In this document: positions 21,846 through 29,861 of the stretch, in pieces
Numbering within the stretch: position 1 is the first letter of the stretch
Layout: every line of letters starts with the position of its first letter
NCBI RefSeq assembly: GCF_003515775.1
Contig: NZ_QWEI01000005.1
Location: 1 to 64,000 of the forward strand
Reading direction: 5' to 3'
Source: Ureibacillus yapensis
Lineage (GTDB): Bacteria > Bacillota > Bacilli > Bacillales_A > Planococcaceae
DNA length: 64,000 nucleotides
Position numbers and translations under genes: made by a program
Notes under the pieces: generated by a model
What the model was told of the DNA's origin: nothing
Seen by the model: the letters and a program-made list of their open reading frames with translations, nothing else
Databases searched by the model: none

Positions 21846-22394
21846 ATGGCGTTGCCAAGCAAGCAACAGGGCACGAGCAATCTTATGGCCCATTGAATAG
21901 GTCACATTTAAACGAGTATTTTGCAGGACAAGCATCTCCATAAATCCTCCAACATTGACAATTCCTTTAATGGAAATGTCACCGATTGGGGGTAATTCTT
22001 TTTTTACAGCCTTTCCTGGAAATAAAGGGCCGTCTTGCAGAACAATATGTCCGATGTTTCGTTCACTTCCTAGACACGCATCAATGGCTACAATATAAGG
22101 AGCTGGGGATTTTTGATTTATTTCTTCGATTGTTGATGCTAAATTTATAGCATGCAATGGTTTTTCAAGTGTCCCAATGATCTGGAAAGGGAACGAGTGA
22201 TAACTCGATAAAAAACTGCCTGTTAAAGGACCGAGCGAATCCCCTGTAGAACGATCGGTTCCAATGCAGCAAAAGATCAACTCTTCATGGTCAAAGGGTA
22301 TATGGTTTAAGAATAAGTCGCTTAACTGCCACAAGGCACCGGTTTGTTCGTGGTGAACAAATGCATTTAAAGGAACCTTAATAATATTTTTCAT
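21762..22394 (-). CDS. yyaC: Spore protein YyaC (germination-protease-like)
   Basis: A 210-residue member of the YyaC family, related to the GPR spore protease. Family motifs are GTDRSTGDSLGPLTG near the N-terminus and AIDACLG in the middle, the latter probably part of the acidic active site. The ATG at 22394 has GAGG seven bases upstream; a longer frame to 22457 lacks a ribosome-binding site. It is minus strand within a plus-strand region, and its 3' end runs 84 bases into the DUF554 gene. Presence of this gene supports a spore-forming host. Confidence 0.88.
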   Translation of the reverse strand: MKNIIKVPLNAFVHHEQTGALWQLSDLFLNHIPFDHEELIFCCIGTDRSTGDSLGPLTGSFLSSYHSFPFQIIGTLEKPLHAINLASTIEEINQKSPAPYIVAIDACLGSERNIGHIVLQDGPLFPGKAVKKELPPIGDISIKGIVNVGGFMEMLVLQNTRLNVTYSMGHKIARALLLAWQRHLLKKKNESHDDANYNDAGQQIRYPNFR

Positions 22395-22498
22395 AGGCAA
22401 CCTCACTTTCTTTAAAGTTGATGAATTATGGTAAAAAATGAATGATATTGTAATCAAGTATATTCAAATTTTTGGTTAGTTATACAAGGAGTGGAAAA

Positions 22499-23410
22499 AT
22501 GGCTGTAGAAGTTTTAGAAACTCAAACAGAAGAGATTACCAAACTATCGGAAAAAGTATGGAACTATTTTACGGGGCAGGAATTTTGGAGTTTTATCATC
22601 ACTGCTTCCATCAAAATTACGGCAATTCTTCTGATATCTTATATTGTCACGTTTATCGGGAAAAAAATCATTACCCGTATTCTTACGTTGAAAGTTAAAA
22701 CACCGATCAATCAAAATGAACGCAGGCAGCAGACCATCATCAAGCTATTGCATAGTACTTTATCTTATTTGGTTTATTTCTCTGCCATGATTGCCATTTT
22801 GTCTGCAGTCGAAATTAATATTGGCGGATTGCTGGCAGGAGCAGGGATTGCCGGGTTGGCGATCGGTTTTGGGGCACAAAGTTTAGTAAAAGATATCATT
22901 ACCGGGTTTTTCATTATCCTGGAGGACCAATTCGGTGTAGGGGATTATATTCGGTTGGATCAGGCTGAAGGTACAGTGACAGAAATCGGGCTGCGAACGA
23001 CCAAGCTGGTTGGAGGAACTGGAGAGCAATTTATCATTCCAAATGGACAAATTTTGGATGTGGTCAATTTCTCCGTTAACAATTCCAAAGCAATCATTGA
23101 TATGCAAGTTGCGATTGATGCGGATCTGGAAAAAGTGGAAAACTTGGTAAAAGCATATTTAAAGACATTGCCTTCGAAATTTGAAGAATTGGTCGATGTC
23201 CCAACATTCTTGGGTGTACAAAATGTAGTGGGAACAGAAGTAACAATCCGAATTATTGCCGAAACGCAGCCGTTGCAGCATTGGGGAGTGGCGCGGACGA
23301 TTCGGCGCGATGTGAAAGAAATCTTAGAGAGAAATGGAATTCCAATGGCATATCCTAAGATGATGCTTTATGATCGAGGTAGCAAAGAATCAGGGGGAGA
23401 AGAGGCATAA
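22499..23410 (+). CDS. mscS: Small-conductance mechanosensitive channel MscS
   Basis: A 303-residue channel that releases solutes on hypo-osmotic shock. Three membrane segments (about 30-60, 80-105, 110-135) include the Gly/Ala-rich pore helix GAGIAGLAIGFGAQSLVKD, followed by the beta domain GVGDYIRLDQAEGTVTEI and a C-terminal alpha-beta domain. The ATG at 22499 follows AAGGAGTGG. It overlaps the next gene by one base (TAATG). Confidence 0.93.
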   Translation: MAVEVLETQTEEITKLSEKVWNYFTGQEFWSFIITASIKITAILLISYIVTFIGKKIITRILTLKVKTPINQNERRQQTIIKLLHSTLSYLVYFSAMIAILSAVEINIGGLLAGAGIAGLAIGFGAQSLVKDIITGFFIILEDQFGVGDYIRLDQAEGTVTEIGLRTTKLVGGTGEQFIIPNGQILDVVNFSVNNSKAIIDMQVAIDADLEKVENLVKAYLKTLPSKFEELVDVPTFLGVQNVVGTEVTIRIIAETQPLQHWGVARTIRRDVKEILERNGIPMAYPKMMLYDRGSKESGGEEA

Positions 23411-23613
23411 TGGAACCAAAAGTATTTGAATTAAATGATGTGGTAGAAATGAAAAAGCAGCATCCATGTGGAACCAATGCATGGAAAATTATCCGCATGG
23501 GTGCAGATATCCGCATCAAATGCCAAGGTTGCGGGCATAGCGTCATGATTCCTCGCCGTGAATTCGGCAAAAAAATGAAAAAGGTTATCCAGAAGGCAAA
23601 CGAGCAGTCTTGA
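23410..23613 (+). CDS. yyzM: DUF951 family protein (YyzM-like)
   Basis: A 67-residue protein conserved next to ychF in Bacillales. It reads HPCGTNAWKIIRMGADIRIKC followed by QGCGHSVMIPR, giving a CxxC plus an upstream Cys that could bind zinc. The function is unknown. Its ATG overlaps the mscS stop codon, so translation is coupled. Confidence 0.88.
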   Translation: MEPKVFELNDVVEMKKQHPCGTNAWKIIRMGADIRIKCQGCGHSVMIPRREFGKKMKKVIQKANEQS

Positions 23614-23801
23614 TTCTACTCTTCGGTAGTAGTTATACCGATAAATTCAGAACATAAATAGACTTTTTCATCACTTATCCATATAATTAACAATGGCTTT
23701 ATAAAAACGATTTTTTGGAAGACTTAAACTTTTGGAAAATACAATCAACATATACGAACCAAATCAAAATGGCAGAGAAATAGAAAGGTCGTGTCAGTTA
23801 T

Positions 23802-24902
23802 ATGTCTTTAACAGCTGGTATCGTAGGTTTGCCGAACGTTGGGAAATCTACATTATTTAATGCAATTACAAAAGCAGGCGCATTGGCTGCAAACTATCCA
23901 TTCGCAACGATTGATCCTAACGTGGGAGTCGTAGAAGTTCCCGATGCACGTTTAGACAAGCTAACGGAGCTTGTTGAACCGAAGAAAACTGTTCCAACCG
24001 CTTTTGAGTTTACGGATATTGCCGGAATCGTAAAAGGGGCATCAAAAGGAGAAGGGCTTGGAAATAAGTTCTTATCCCATATTCGTGAAGTGGATGCAAT
24101 TTGCCAAGTTGTCCGCTGTTTTGAAGATGAAAATATTACACACGTTTCCGGATCGGTAAACCCGATAGATGACATCGAAGTCATAAATTTGGAGCTTATC
24201 TTGGCGGATATGGAATCTGTTGAGAAACGTCTGCAGCGTGTAAGTAAAATGGCGAAACAAAAAGACAAAGAAGCTTTAATTGAGGAACCAATTTTAACTA
24301 AAATCAAAGAAGCTTTGGAAATGGAAAAGCCCGCACGTTCGGTTGAATTATCAGATGATGAACTAAAAGTGGTAAAAGGGCTTCACCTGTTGACAATTAA
24401 ACCAATGTTGTATGTAGCAAATGTTTCGGAAGATGAAGTGGCAGATGCTGACAACAATCCATACGTTCAACAAGTTCGCGAATTTGCAAGTGCGGAAGGT
24501 GCCCAAGTCATTACCATCTGTGCGAAGATTGAAGAAGAGATTTCGGAACTGGATGACGAAGAAAAAGCAATGTTCCTTGAAGAATTGGGAATCGAAGAGT
24601 CGGGACTTGACCAATTGATTCGTGCTTCATATGATTTGCTGGGCTTGGCCACATATTTTACTGCAGGGGTACAGGAAGTGCGTGCCTGGACATTCCGAAA
24701 AGGCATGAAAGCTCCTCAGTGTGCCGGAGTCATCCACTCGGACTTTGAACGCGGTTTTATCCGTGCCGAAACAGTATCTTACGATGATTTAGTGGAAGCT
24801 GGATCGATGGCTGCGGCAAAAGAAGCCGGGAAGGTACGTCTGGAAGGAAAAGAATATGTTGTTCAAGATGGCGACGTTATGCTATTCCGCTTCAATGTAT
24901 AG
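23802..24902 (+). CDS. ychF: Redox-regulated ATPase YchF (Obg family)
   Basis: 366 residues, the universal OLA1/YchF ATPase. P-loop GLPNVGKS at 9-16, FTDIAGIVKGASKGEGLGNKF (the G3 region), and NVSE in place of NKxD, which is why this family prefers ATP. A coiled-coil insert and a C-terminal TGS domain (AETVSYDDLVEAGS) complete it. It associates with ribosomes and stress responses. The ribosome-binding site is unusually distant (GAAAGG, 13 bases). The 188-base gap before it shows no strong promoter to my eye. Confidence 0.97.
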   Translation: MSLTAGIVGLPNVGKSTLFNAITKAGALAANYPFATIDPNVGVVEVPDARLDKLTELVEPKKTVPTAFEFTDIAGIVKGASKGEGLGNKFLSHIREVDAICQVVRCFEDENITHVSGSVNPIDDIEVINLELILADMESVEKRLQRVSKMAKQKDKEALIEEPILTKIKEALEMEKPARSVELSDDELKVVKGLHLLTIKPMLYVANVSEDEVADADNNPYVQQVREFASAEGAQVITICAKIEEEISELDDEEKAMFLEELGIEESGLDQLIRASYDLLGLATYFTAGVQEVRAWTFRKGMKAPQCAGVIHSDFERGFIRAETVSYDDLVEAGSMAAAKEAGKVRLEGKEYVVQDGDVMLFRFNV

Positions 24903-24963
24903 AAAAATTGCTTTATAAAAAATACTCGACCCAAAGAAGGCCGAGTTGATTATATCTTATATC

Positions 24964-25004
24964 AAAAAACATGAACCGGGATTGATCACGGTTCATGTTT
25001 TTTT
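24964..25004. terminator. bidirectional terminator between ychF and the subtilase
   Basis: CATGAACCG (24970-24978) pairs with CGGTTCATG (24989-24997), with A6 on the left and T7 on the right, so it serves both convergent genes. Confidence 0.85.
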
Positions 25005-25011
25005 GTCCAGT

Positions 25012-26475
25012 TTAACGAATTTGGAAAGAAGTTGTCGCTGAACTGCTTGTATAATTTAATTTCGTTGTGTCACTCTTTGCTTTATATGTACCTTTTGTTG
25101 TAAAGATTGATGTTGACATATAGCAAGTTAGCACACCGTTTGAATTTGTTGCAGATTTTAAAATTGTTGCTCTACCGCTTGGAGAAGTAATCGTAAGCGT
25201 AACATTCGCATTGGAAAGAGCCGCTCCATTGGCATCCACTACTTTTGTGGTAATTGTTACTCTTTCTCCACCAAGGTAGGATGTTTTATTGGTAGATACC
25301 GTCGTATTTGTTGTTAATGCTGCAGGTGCTGGTGTGTTAGCTGAAACGACTGGTGCTTGAATCAGACCATACCCAAAGAATGTATCTTTGCCTGCCAAGC
25401 CTAAGTCCACTGCACTGCTTTCTAATTTTTTGCGCAAGTCCGAAGCAGATAGCGTAGGATATGTTTGTTTTAATAATGCTAGATTACCCGCAACATATGG
25501 TGCAGCCATTGATGTACCGCTCATATAAACATATTGGTTTCCTATGTATGTACTTAAAATGCTTTCCCCAGGTGCCGCTACATCCACTGCAGTGCCAGTT
25601 GATGAGAAGAAAGCTCTTGCATCTAAATTATTGGTTGCACCGACAGCAATAGTCGAATCATAGCGAGCCGGATAATTGACAGTATCCCCGGAGCCGTCAG
25701 CAGTGCCACTATTCCCGGCAGCTGCCACTACTAAAATCCCTGCATTGTATGCTTTATTCACCACATCTTTTAAAGCCAATGATTCACCTGATAACCCTAA
25801 ACTTAAATTGATGATGTCCATCTTATTGGTAATGGACCAATCAATCCCCGCAATAATATCGGAAACATATCCGCTGCCATCTGCATCCAATGCTTTTACT
25901 GCATAGACATTTGCATCCGGAGCAACGCCTACAGTTCCAATTATGTTGTTTTCGGCACCGATAATTCCTGCTACATGTGTACCATGTCCGTTATCATCTT
26001 GGTAAGAAGAAGTATAGTCGGTGAAGGAAACGCCACCGGCAATGACTAAATCTTCATGAGAAGCGACCCCTGTATCAATAACAGCGACATTGGCACCTTT
26101 TCCTGTTACGCCGCCTGACCATGTTTTTGGTGCATTGATTCGTTGAATTCCCCAGTCTTGTGTTTGAGCCGTAACTTTTACAACCTCATCTTTTTCCACC
26201 GCTGCAACATTTGGGTTGTTTTGCAAACCTTTAATTGCTGTTGCCGGCACTGAAATCGCTAAAGCTGGAACGTGTTTATATTCACGGTTCACTTGGCCTT
26301 TTGCATTGGACACCAAAGTTTTATCGGTTTTTTCTTTGAATAAGACAATAACCCTCTCTTTGCCATTGCTGTTTTTTGCATTTTCTTTTCCTGCAAGGTT
26401 CGCAGCGGATACACTGCCGGAAAGAAGTGAAAACGCGAGTATGAATACAAGCAAAATTGCTATGTTTTTCTTCAA
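25012..26475 (-). CDS. Secreted subtilisin-like serine protease with C-terminal Ig-like domain
   Basis: 487 residues from the TTG at 26475, which has GGGAGG eight bases upstream; the longer frame from 26517 lacks one. A Sec signal peptide ends near SVSA-24. An I9-type inhibitor propeptide (about 40-100) precedes the S8 catalytic domain: Asp134 (VIDTG), His164 (HGTHVAG), Asn255 and Ser322 (GTSMAAP). The last 100 residues look like a bacterial Ig-like domain (GGERVTITTKVVDANG), as in the sphericase of Lysinibacillus sphaericus. Extracellular protein degradation is expected. It is head-on to replication, unlike its neighbours. Confidence 0.93.
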   Translation of the reverse strand: MKKNIAILLVFILAFSLLSGSVSAANLAGKENAKNSNGKERVIVLFKEKTDKTLVSNAKGQVNREYKHVPALAISVPATAIKGLQNNPNVAAVEKDEVVKVTAQTQDWGIQRINAPKTWSGGVTGKGANVAVIDTGVASHEDLVIAGGVSFTDYTSSYQDDNGHGTHVAGIIGAENNIIGTVGVAPDANVYAVKALDADGSGYVSDIIAGIDWSITNKMDIINLSLGLSGESLALKDVVNKAYNAGILVVAAAGNSGTADGSGDTVNYPARYDSTIAVGATNNLDARAFFSSTGTAVDVAAPGESILSTYIGNQYVYMSGTSMAAPYVAGNLALLKQTYPTLSASDLRKKLESSAVDLGLAGKDTFFGYGLIQAPVVSANTPAPAALTTNTTVSTNKTSYLGGERVTITTKVVDANGAALSNANVTLTITSPSGRATILKSATNSNGVLTCYMSTSIFTTKGTYKAKSDTTKLNYTSSSATTSFQIR

Positions 26476-26681
26476 AAGTAATGCCTCCCTTATTTTTTGC
26501 ACAACGACTATTATCATTTAATCATTGTAATTTTCTCGGTTTTTTCCGAGTACATTGTAATTTATCGTCAGCACTTACCACTTTTTTATATTTGTTTAGA
26601 AAAAATTTATCATCTTATTAAAATAAAAATCTATAACTTTTATCCTATAAAAATAGCCTGCAATTTCAAACTTGATATAAA

Positions 26682-26726
26682 AAAGAGCAAATCACTCCAT
26701 ACTTTGTGTACGAGGATTTGCTCTTT
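26682..26726 (-). terminator. terminator of the DUF3267 pair
   Basis: AAAGAGCAAATC (26682-26693) pairs with GATTTGCTCTTT (26715-26726), followed by a T-rich stretch on the minus strand. Confidence 0.75.
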
Positions 26727-26728
26727 AT

Positions 26729-27292
26729 TTACTTATGGGAGGCTTGCTTTTCATCTAAATAAACATGCACACTGAATTGCTCCGGAAGGTCCTGGACCAA
26801 ACAATCATCCGGGTATTTCCTAAGCTTGAAGATGCCGATAAAGTTTGCCAGGCCACCAGCAATAAAAGAGGCGCTCGCAAGCAGTAAAGGGTAGCTTCCC
26901 GTAGCAAAGCCAATCGCTAACGGGATGACTCCCGAAAAGGAAAAGGACGTTAGGAAAATAGATTGATAGTGTACATTTTTGATTTTCTCTGTCGTTTTTG
27001 AAAAGATGAGCCCTTTTTCGGGATAAATCGAAAGAGATAGCGATTCAGGAGCTACTTTAGCTCGCAATCGATACCCAATAAGGTTCAATATTTCGTTAAG
27101 CACTACTAAAACCAAAGAAATGATCAAGTAAATCGCTGCTCCCAATAGGAATCGCAAAATACTAAAAGAAAACTGGGGTTGAATCATATAATTGATGGCT
27201 ACAAATAAAACGCTTAATATGATTGTGAGCATGATCGTTTGTTTGATCACCTTTTGTTCGTTGATTGAAATTACTTGTACTTGTTTAGACAT
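26729..27292 (-). CDS. DUF3267-like membrane protein lacking the HExxH site
   Basis: A 187-residue membrane protein with four hydrophobic segments, clearly a paralogue of the gene just upstream: the two align without gaps around residue 66. Where the neighbour has the zincin motif HEVFH (66-70), this one has NEILN, so both metal-binding histidines are Asn. The later Gly-Asp before FYMYKELRKFP is Ala-Asn here (GGLANFIGIFKLRKYP). It is therefore probably non-catalytic. Two bases separate it from its partner. Function unknown. Confidence 0.75.
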   Translation of the reverse strand: MSKQVQVISINEQKVIKQTIMLTIILSVLFVAINYMIQPQFSFSILRFLLGAAIYLIISLVLVVLNEILNLIGYRLRAKVAPESLSLSIYPEKGLIFSKTTEKIKNVHYQSIFLTSFSFSGVIPLAIGFATGSYPLLLASASFIAGGLANFIGIFKLRKYPDDCLVQDLPEQFSVHVYLDEKQASHK

Positions 27293-27294
27293 TC

Positions 27295-27843
27295 TTAAAT
27301 CCTTTCTTTAAATACATACAGCTGAGGCAGCTCCGGGTCATCCTTTACAAGAGCGTCGTTCGGGAATTTCCGCAATTCTTTATACATATAAAAATCGCCT
27401 ACTGCTCCTGCAATCAAAAAAGCACCCAAAATTACGAGCAGGTTGGAATTCGCCGCCAAGCCAATTATGGAAGGTAGTGCGCCGGTTGTCCAAAAGGGCA
27501 ATAACAAAGACCTTTTCATCGCTTTATTTGATAGAGGTTGTGTTGTGGTAGCATAGGCTACTCCCAACTTTAAATTGATTCCGTAATCCAATTGTTTATA
27601 CGCTACCTTTCCAAAAACCATAAAACCGATTAAGTGGAAAACCTCATGGAGAACTATTAATATGAAATAAAACATGAAAAAAAGCAAGAAATCCCAGACG
27701 GTAATGGACCCGGCAAAATTTTGATGAATCAAGCCATTCACAATCAAAAACAACAAGCATAAACCAATTGTTAACAGGATGTTCATTTTGGCAATTTGTC
27801 GCATATCGAGTTTAATAATGGTTGGTGTTGCGTCAGGAGACAT
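27295..27843 (-). CDS. DUF3267 family putative membrane zinc protease
   Basis: A 182-residue membrane protein with four hydrophobic segments and the zincin signature HEVFH at residues 66-70 inside the second one, as in intramembrane metalloproteases. A downstream Gly-Asp (GDFYMYKELRKFP) could supply the third ligand. The DUF3267 family is described as putative zincin peptidases without known substrates. It is co-transcribed with a degenerate paralogue immediately downstream and lies near a secreted protease. Confidence 0.78.
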   Translation of the reverse strand: MSPDATPTIIKLDMRQIAKMNILLTIGLCLLFLIVNGLIHQNFAGSITVWDFLLFFMFYFILIVLHEVFHLIGFMVFGKVAYKQLDYGINLKLGVAYATTTQPLSNKAMKRSLLLPFWTTGALPSIIGLAANSNLLVILGAFLIAGAVGDFYMYKELRKFPNDALVKDDPELPQLYVFKERI

Positions 27844-27984
27844 TTTTTCACTTCCCTCTTAACTATCATTATATAGGTTATGATCTGTTTTTTGAATCAA
27901 CCTTTATTGGGGGTAGGAAGCAGAAGGTTTCATGAATGGAAAAGATTGCAACTGCACTTATTTTGGTCGAGCTGCATTTTCTAA

Positions 27985-28013
27985 TTGCGTAAAGACTTTT
28001 AATGTGATACAAT
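27985..28013 (+). promoter_or_regulatory. rpsF-ssb-rpsR promoter
   Basis: TTGCGT (27985-27990), a 17-base spacer and TACAAT (28008-28013), about 80 bases before rpsF. Confidence 0.65.
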
Positions 28014-28035
28014 TCTTTGATGTGAGTATATGTTA

Positions 28036-28085
28036 CTTACTCCTTGCTCCCGCAACGTCGGAGAGCCCAAGTCCATAAGGAGGTG
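28036..28085 (+). promoter_or_regulatory. putative S6:S18 autoregulatory leader of rpsF
   Basis: CTCCTT (28040-28045) can pair with AAGGAG (28077-28082), which is the rpsF ribosome-binding site. Inside is a second hairpin CTCC/GGAG (28047-28050, 28060-28063) with a C/G-rich loop. Bacterial rpsF leaders fold like this and bind the S6:S18 complex. Pairing is seen in the sequence; the regulatory role is inferred from the family. Confidence 0.55.
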
Positions 28086-28093
28086 CAAAATAG

Positions 28094-28381
28094 ATGAAAA
28101 AGTATGAATTAATGTACATCGTTCGTCCGAACATTGAAGACGACGCGAAAAAAGCATTAGTAGAACGCTTCAACGAAGTTCTAACTTCAAACGGCGCTGA
28201 AATCATCGAGTCTAAAGAGTGGGGCAAACGCCGCTTAGCTTATGAAATCAACGACTTCCGTGAAGGTTACTACCAAATCGTAAAAGCGAACGCTGGCACA
28301 GAAGCAATCAACGAGTTCACTCGTTTAGCTAACATCAGCGAAGACATCATTCGTCACATGTCTATTCGTGAAGAAGCTTAA
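28094..28381 (+). CDS. rpsF: Small ribosomal subunit protein bS6
   Basis: 95 residues, beginning [12 protein letters not shown] and containing [18 protein letters not shown], the bS6 hallmark. It pairs with bS18 on the 30S platform; the gene for bS18 is two genes downstream. AAGGAGG lies before the ATG, within the regulatory leader. Confidence 0.98.
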   Translation: MKKYELMYIVRPNIEDDAKKALVERFNEVLTSNGAEIIESKEWGKRRLAYEINDFREGYYQIVKANAGTEAINEFTRLANISEDIIRHMSIREEA

Positions 28382-28427
28382 TAACCATTGAAATTAATTA
28401 AAATCGCTGGTAAAGGAGGTTGAAATT

Positions 28428-29000
28428 GTGATAAACCGTGTCGTATTAGTTGGAAGACTGACGAAAGATCCAGAGCTTCGCTATACACCGAGTGGCGTTC
28501 CGATGACCCGTTTTACAGTCGCTGTAAATCGAACTTTCTCGAACCAGCAAGGTGAGCGTGAAGCAGACTTTATCGGTTGTGTTGCCTGGAGAAAACAAGC
28601 TGAAAACTTGGCAAACTTCATGAAAAAAGGAAGTTTGATCGGAGTGGAAGGCCGTATTCAAACAGGAAGTTTTGAAGGTCAAGATGGAAAACGTGTTTAT
28701 ACAACAGATGTTGTAGCGGATTCAGTTCAATTCTTGGAACCGCGCAACTCTGGCAGTGGAGCAGGAATGCCAAATCAACAGTATGGAGGGCAACAATATG
28801 GGGGCAACCAACCTTCATATGGTACAAGCCAACAGACTCAACAATTTGGCGGCGGCAATAACATGGGTCAAGACCCATTTGCATCCTTCCCGCAATCTCA
28901 GCCTTCTGGCAATCAGCAAAATTATACACGTGTAGATGAGGATCCATTTGCATCAAGCAAAGGACCAATCGAAGTTTCCGAAGACGACTTACCGTTCTAA
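28428..29000 (+). CDS. ssb: Single-stranded DNA-binding protein
   Basis: 190 residues: an N-terminal OB fold (1-108, [20 protein letters not shown]), a Gln/Gly-rich flexible linker with YGGQQYGG repeats, and the acidic C-terminal tip DDLPF that recruits repair and replication proteins. The start is GTG at 28428 after AAGGAGG. It lies between rpsF and rpsR, the standard Bacillales arrangement. Confidence 0.98.
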   Translation: MINRVVLVGRLTKDPELRYTPSGVPMTRFTVAVNRTFSNQQGEREADFIGCVAWRKQAENLANFMKKGSLIGVEGRIQTGSFEGQDGKRVYTTDVVADSVQFLEPRNSGSGAGMPNQQYGGQQYGGNQPSYGTSQQTQQFGGGNNMGQDPFASFPQSQPSGNQQNYTRVDEDPFASSKGPIEVSEDDLPF

Positions 29001-29002
29001 TA

Positions 29003-29122
29003 GAAAAGCGGAAGCGGCTTGCTCAGGCTCGACACGCGATGGAGACTCCGACAAGAAGGCGCTTTTTGCCTTCGTAGGAGGAGTCGAAGCGACGCGAGAG
29101 CCTAGCCGCTGTAGCTAGACAA
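29003..29122. repeat. dispersed long-palindrome repeat, copy 2, inside the rpsF-ssb-rpsR operon
   Basis: About 120 bp starting three bases after the ssb stop. It starts GAAAAGCGGAAGCGGCTTG and ends GCTGTAGCTAGACAAT, the reverse of the TGTCTAGCT...AGCGC family seen at 31.5 kb. Internal stems include AAGGCGC/GCGCCTT-like and GGAGTC/GACTCC pairs. Being in the operon, it will be transcribed and could form a long hairpin between ssb and rpsR. Confidence 0.75.
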
Positions 29123-29176
29123 TAGAAATGCACAAGCGTTTTTGAAACCCAAAAACTATAAAGGAGGAATATCGAA

Positions 29177-29413
29177 ATGGCACAACGTCGCGGAGGCCGC
29201 AAACGCCGTAAAGTTTGTTACTTCACTTCTAACCATATTACACACATCGACTATAAAGATGTAGATTTACTTAAAAAGTTCATTTCAGAGCGCGGAAAAA
29301 TTCTTCCACGCCGTGTAACTGGTACAAGTGCAAAATACCAACGTAAACTAACATCAGCTATCAAACGTGCTCGCATTATGGCACTTCTTCCATTCGTAGC
29401 GGAAGACAAATAA
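29177..29413 (+). CDS. rpsR: Small ribosomal subunit protein bS18
   Basis: A 78-residue basic protein ([13 protein letters not shown], then [12 protein letters not shown] and [16 protein letters not shown]), the standard bS18 sequence. It binds bS6 and 16S rRNA. AAAGGAGG precedes the ATG. It is separated from ssb by 176 bases because of the inserted repeat. Confidence 0.98.
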   Translation: MAQRRGGRKRRKVCYFTSNHITHIDYKDVDLLKKFISERGKILPRRVTGTSAKYQRKLTSAIKRARIMALLPFVAEDK

Positions 29414-29430
29414 GATTGATTGCTTGAATA

Positions 29431-29469
29431 AAGCACAACAAGGCCGAACTGGTCTTGTTGTGCTTTTTT
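29431..29469 (+). terminator. terminator of the rpsF-ssb-rpsR operon
   Basis: AAGCACAACAAGGCC (29431-29445) pairs with GGTCTTGTTGTGCTT (29451-29465) with one wobble, followed by T residues. Confidence 0.9.
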
Positions 29470-29861
29470 GATTTGGATGCAAATGGTTGCCAAATTAATA
29501 AATACTACTCCTTATCACATCGATAAAAACACCCCAAATAATTTACCTGGAATGATAACTCTATATCAGAGTACGATTCCCTCTTCAAATTTCCCTTGGA
29601 ACTATTCCATTTGTTCCGCTTTAAATTCTATCTTCTGTTCCAAATCAACTCATTATTGTCGGATAACATCCAATTTTCTAAAAATTATTGCAACATATTT
29701 TATTAAGTTTTAAAATGTGTTATATAACACCGTGAAATAAGGTTCTTTGTTCTCTAATAGGGGAATTGTTCTGAAGTTAAAGACTGATTTCACTATTCAA
29801 GTGTTATGAAAGGTATTTATAGACAATAATTCTTATTTATTATTTATGGGGAGGAAAAAGA
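29470..29861 (+). promoter_or_regulatory. upstream region of the MFS gene with a 14-bp operator-like palindrome
   Basis: An AT-rich gap of 392 bases with no supported gene. It holds a perfect palindrome GTGTTATATAACAC at 29717-29730, about 130 bases before the MFS start, which resembles a GntR or IclR-type operator. I see no clear promoter hexamers. Confidence 0.4.

Noticed and set aside
29468-29713. An 81-codon ORF after rpsR
   Set aside because: It starts inside the rpsR terminator, lacks a ribosome-binding site and has low-complexity composition.
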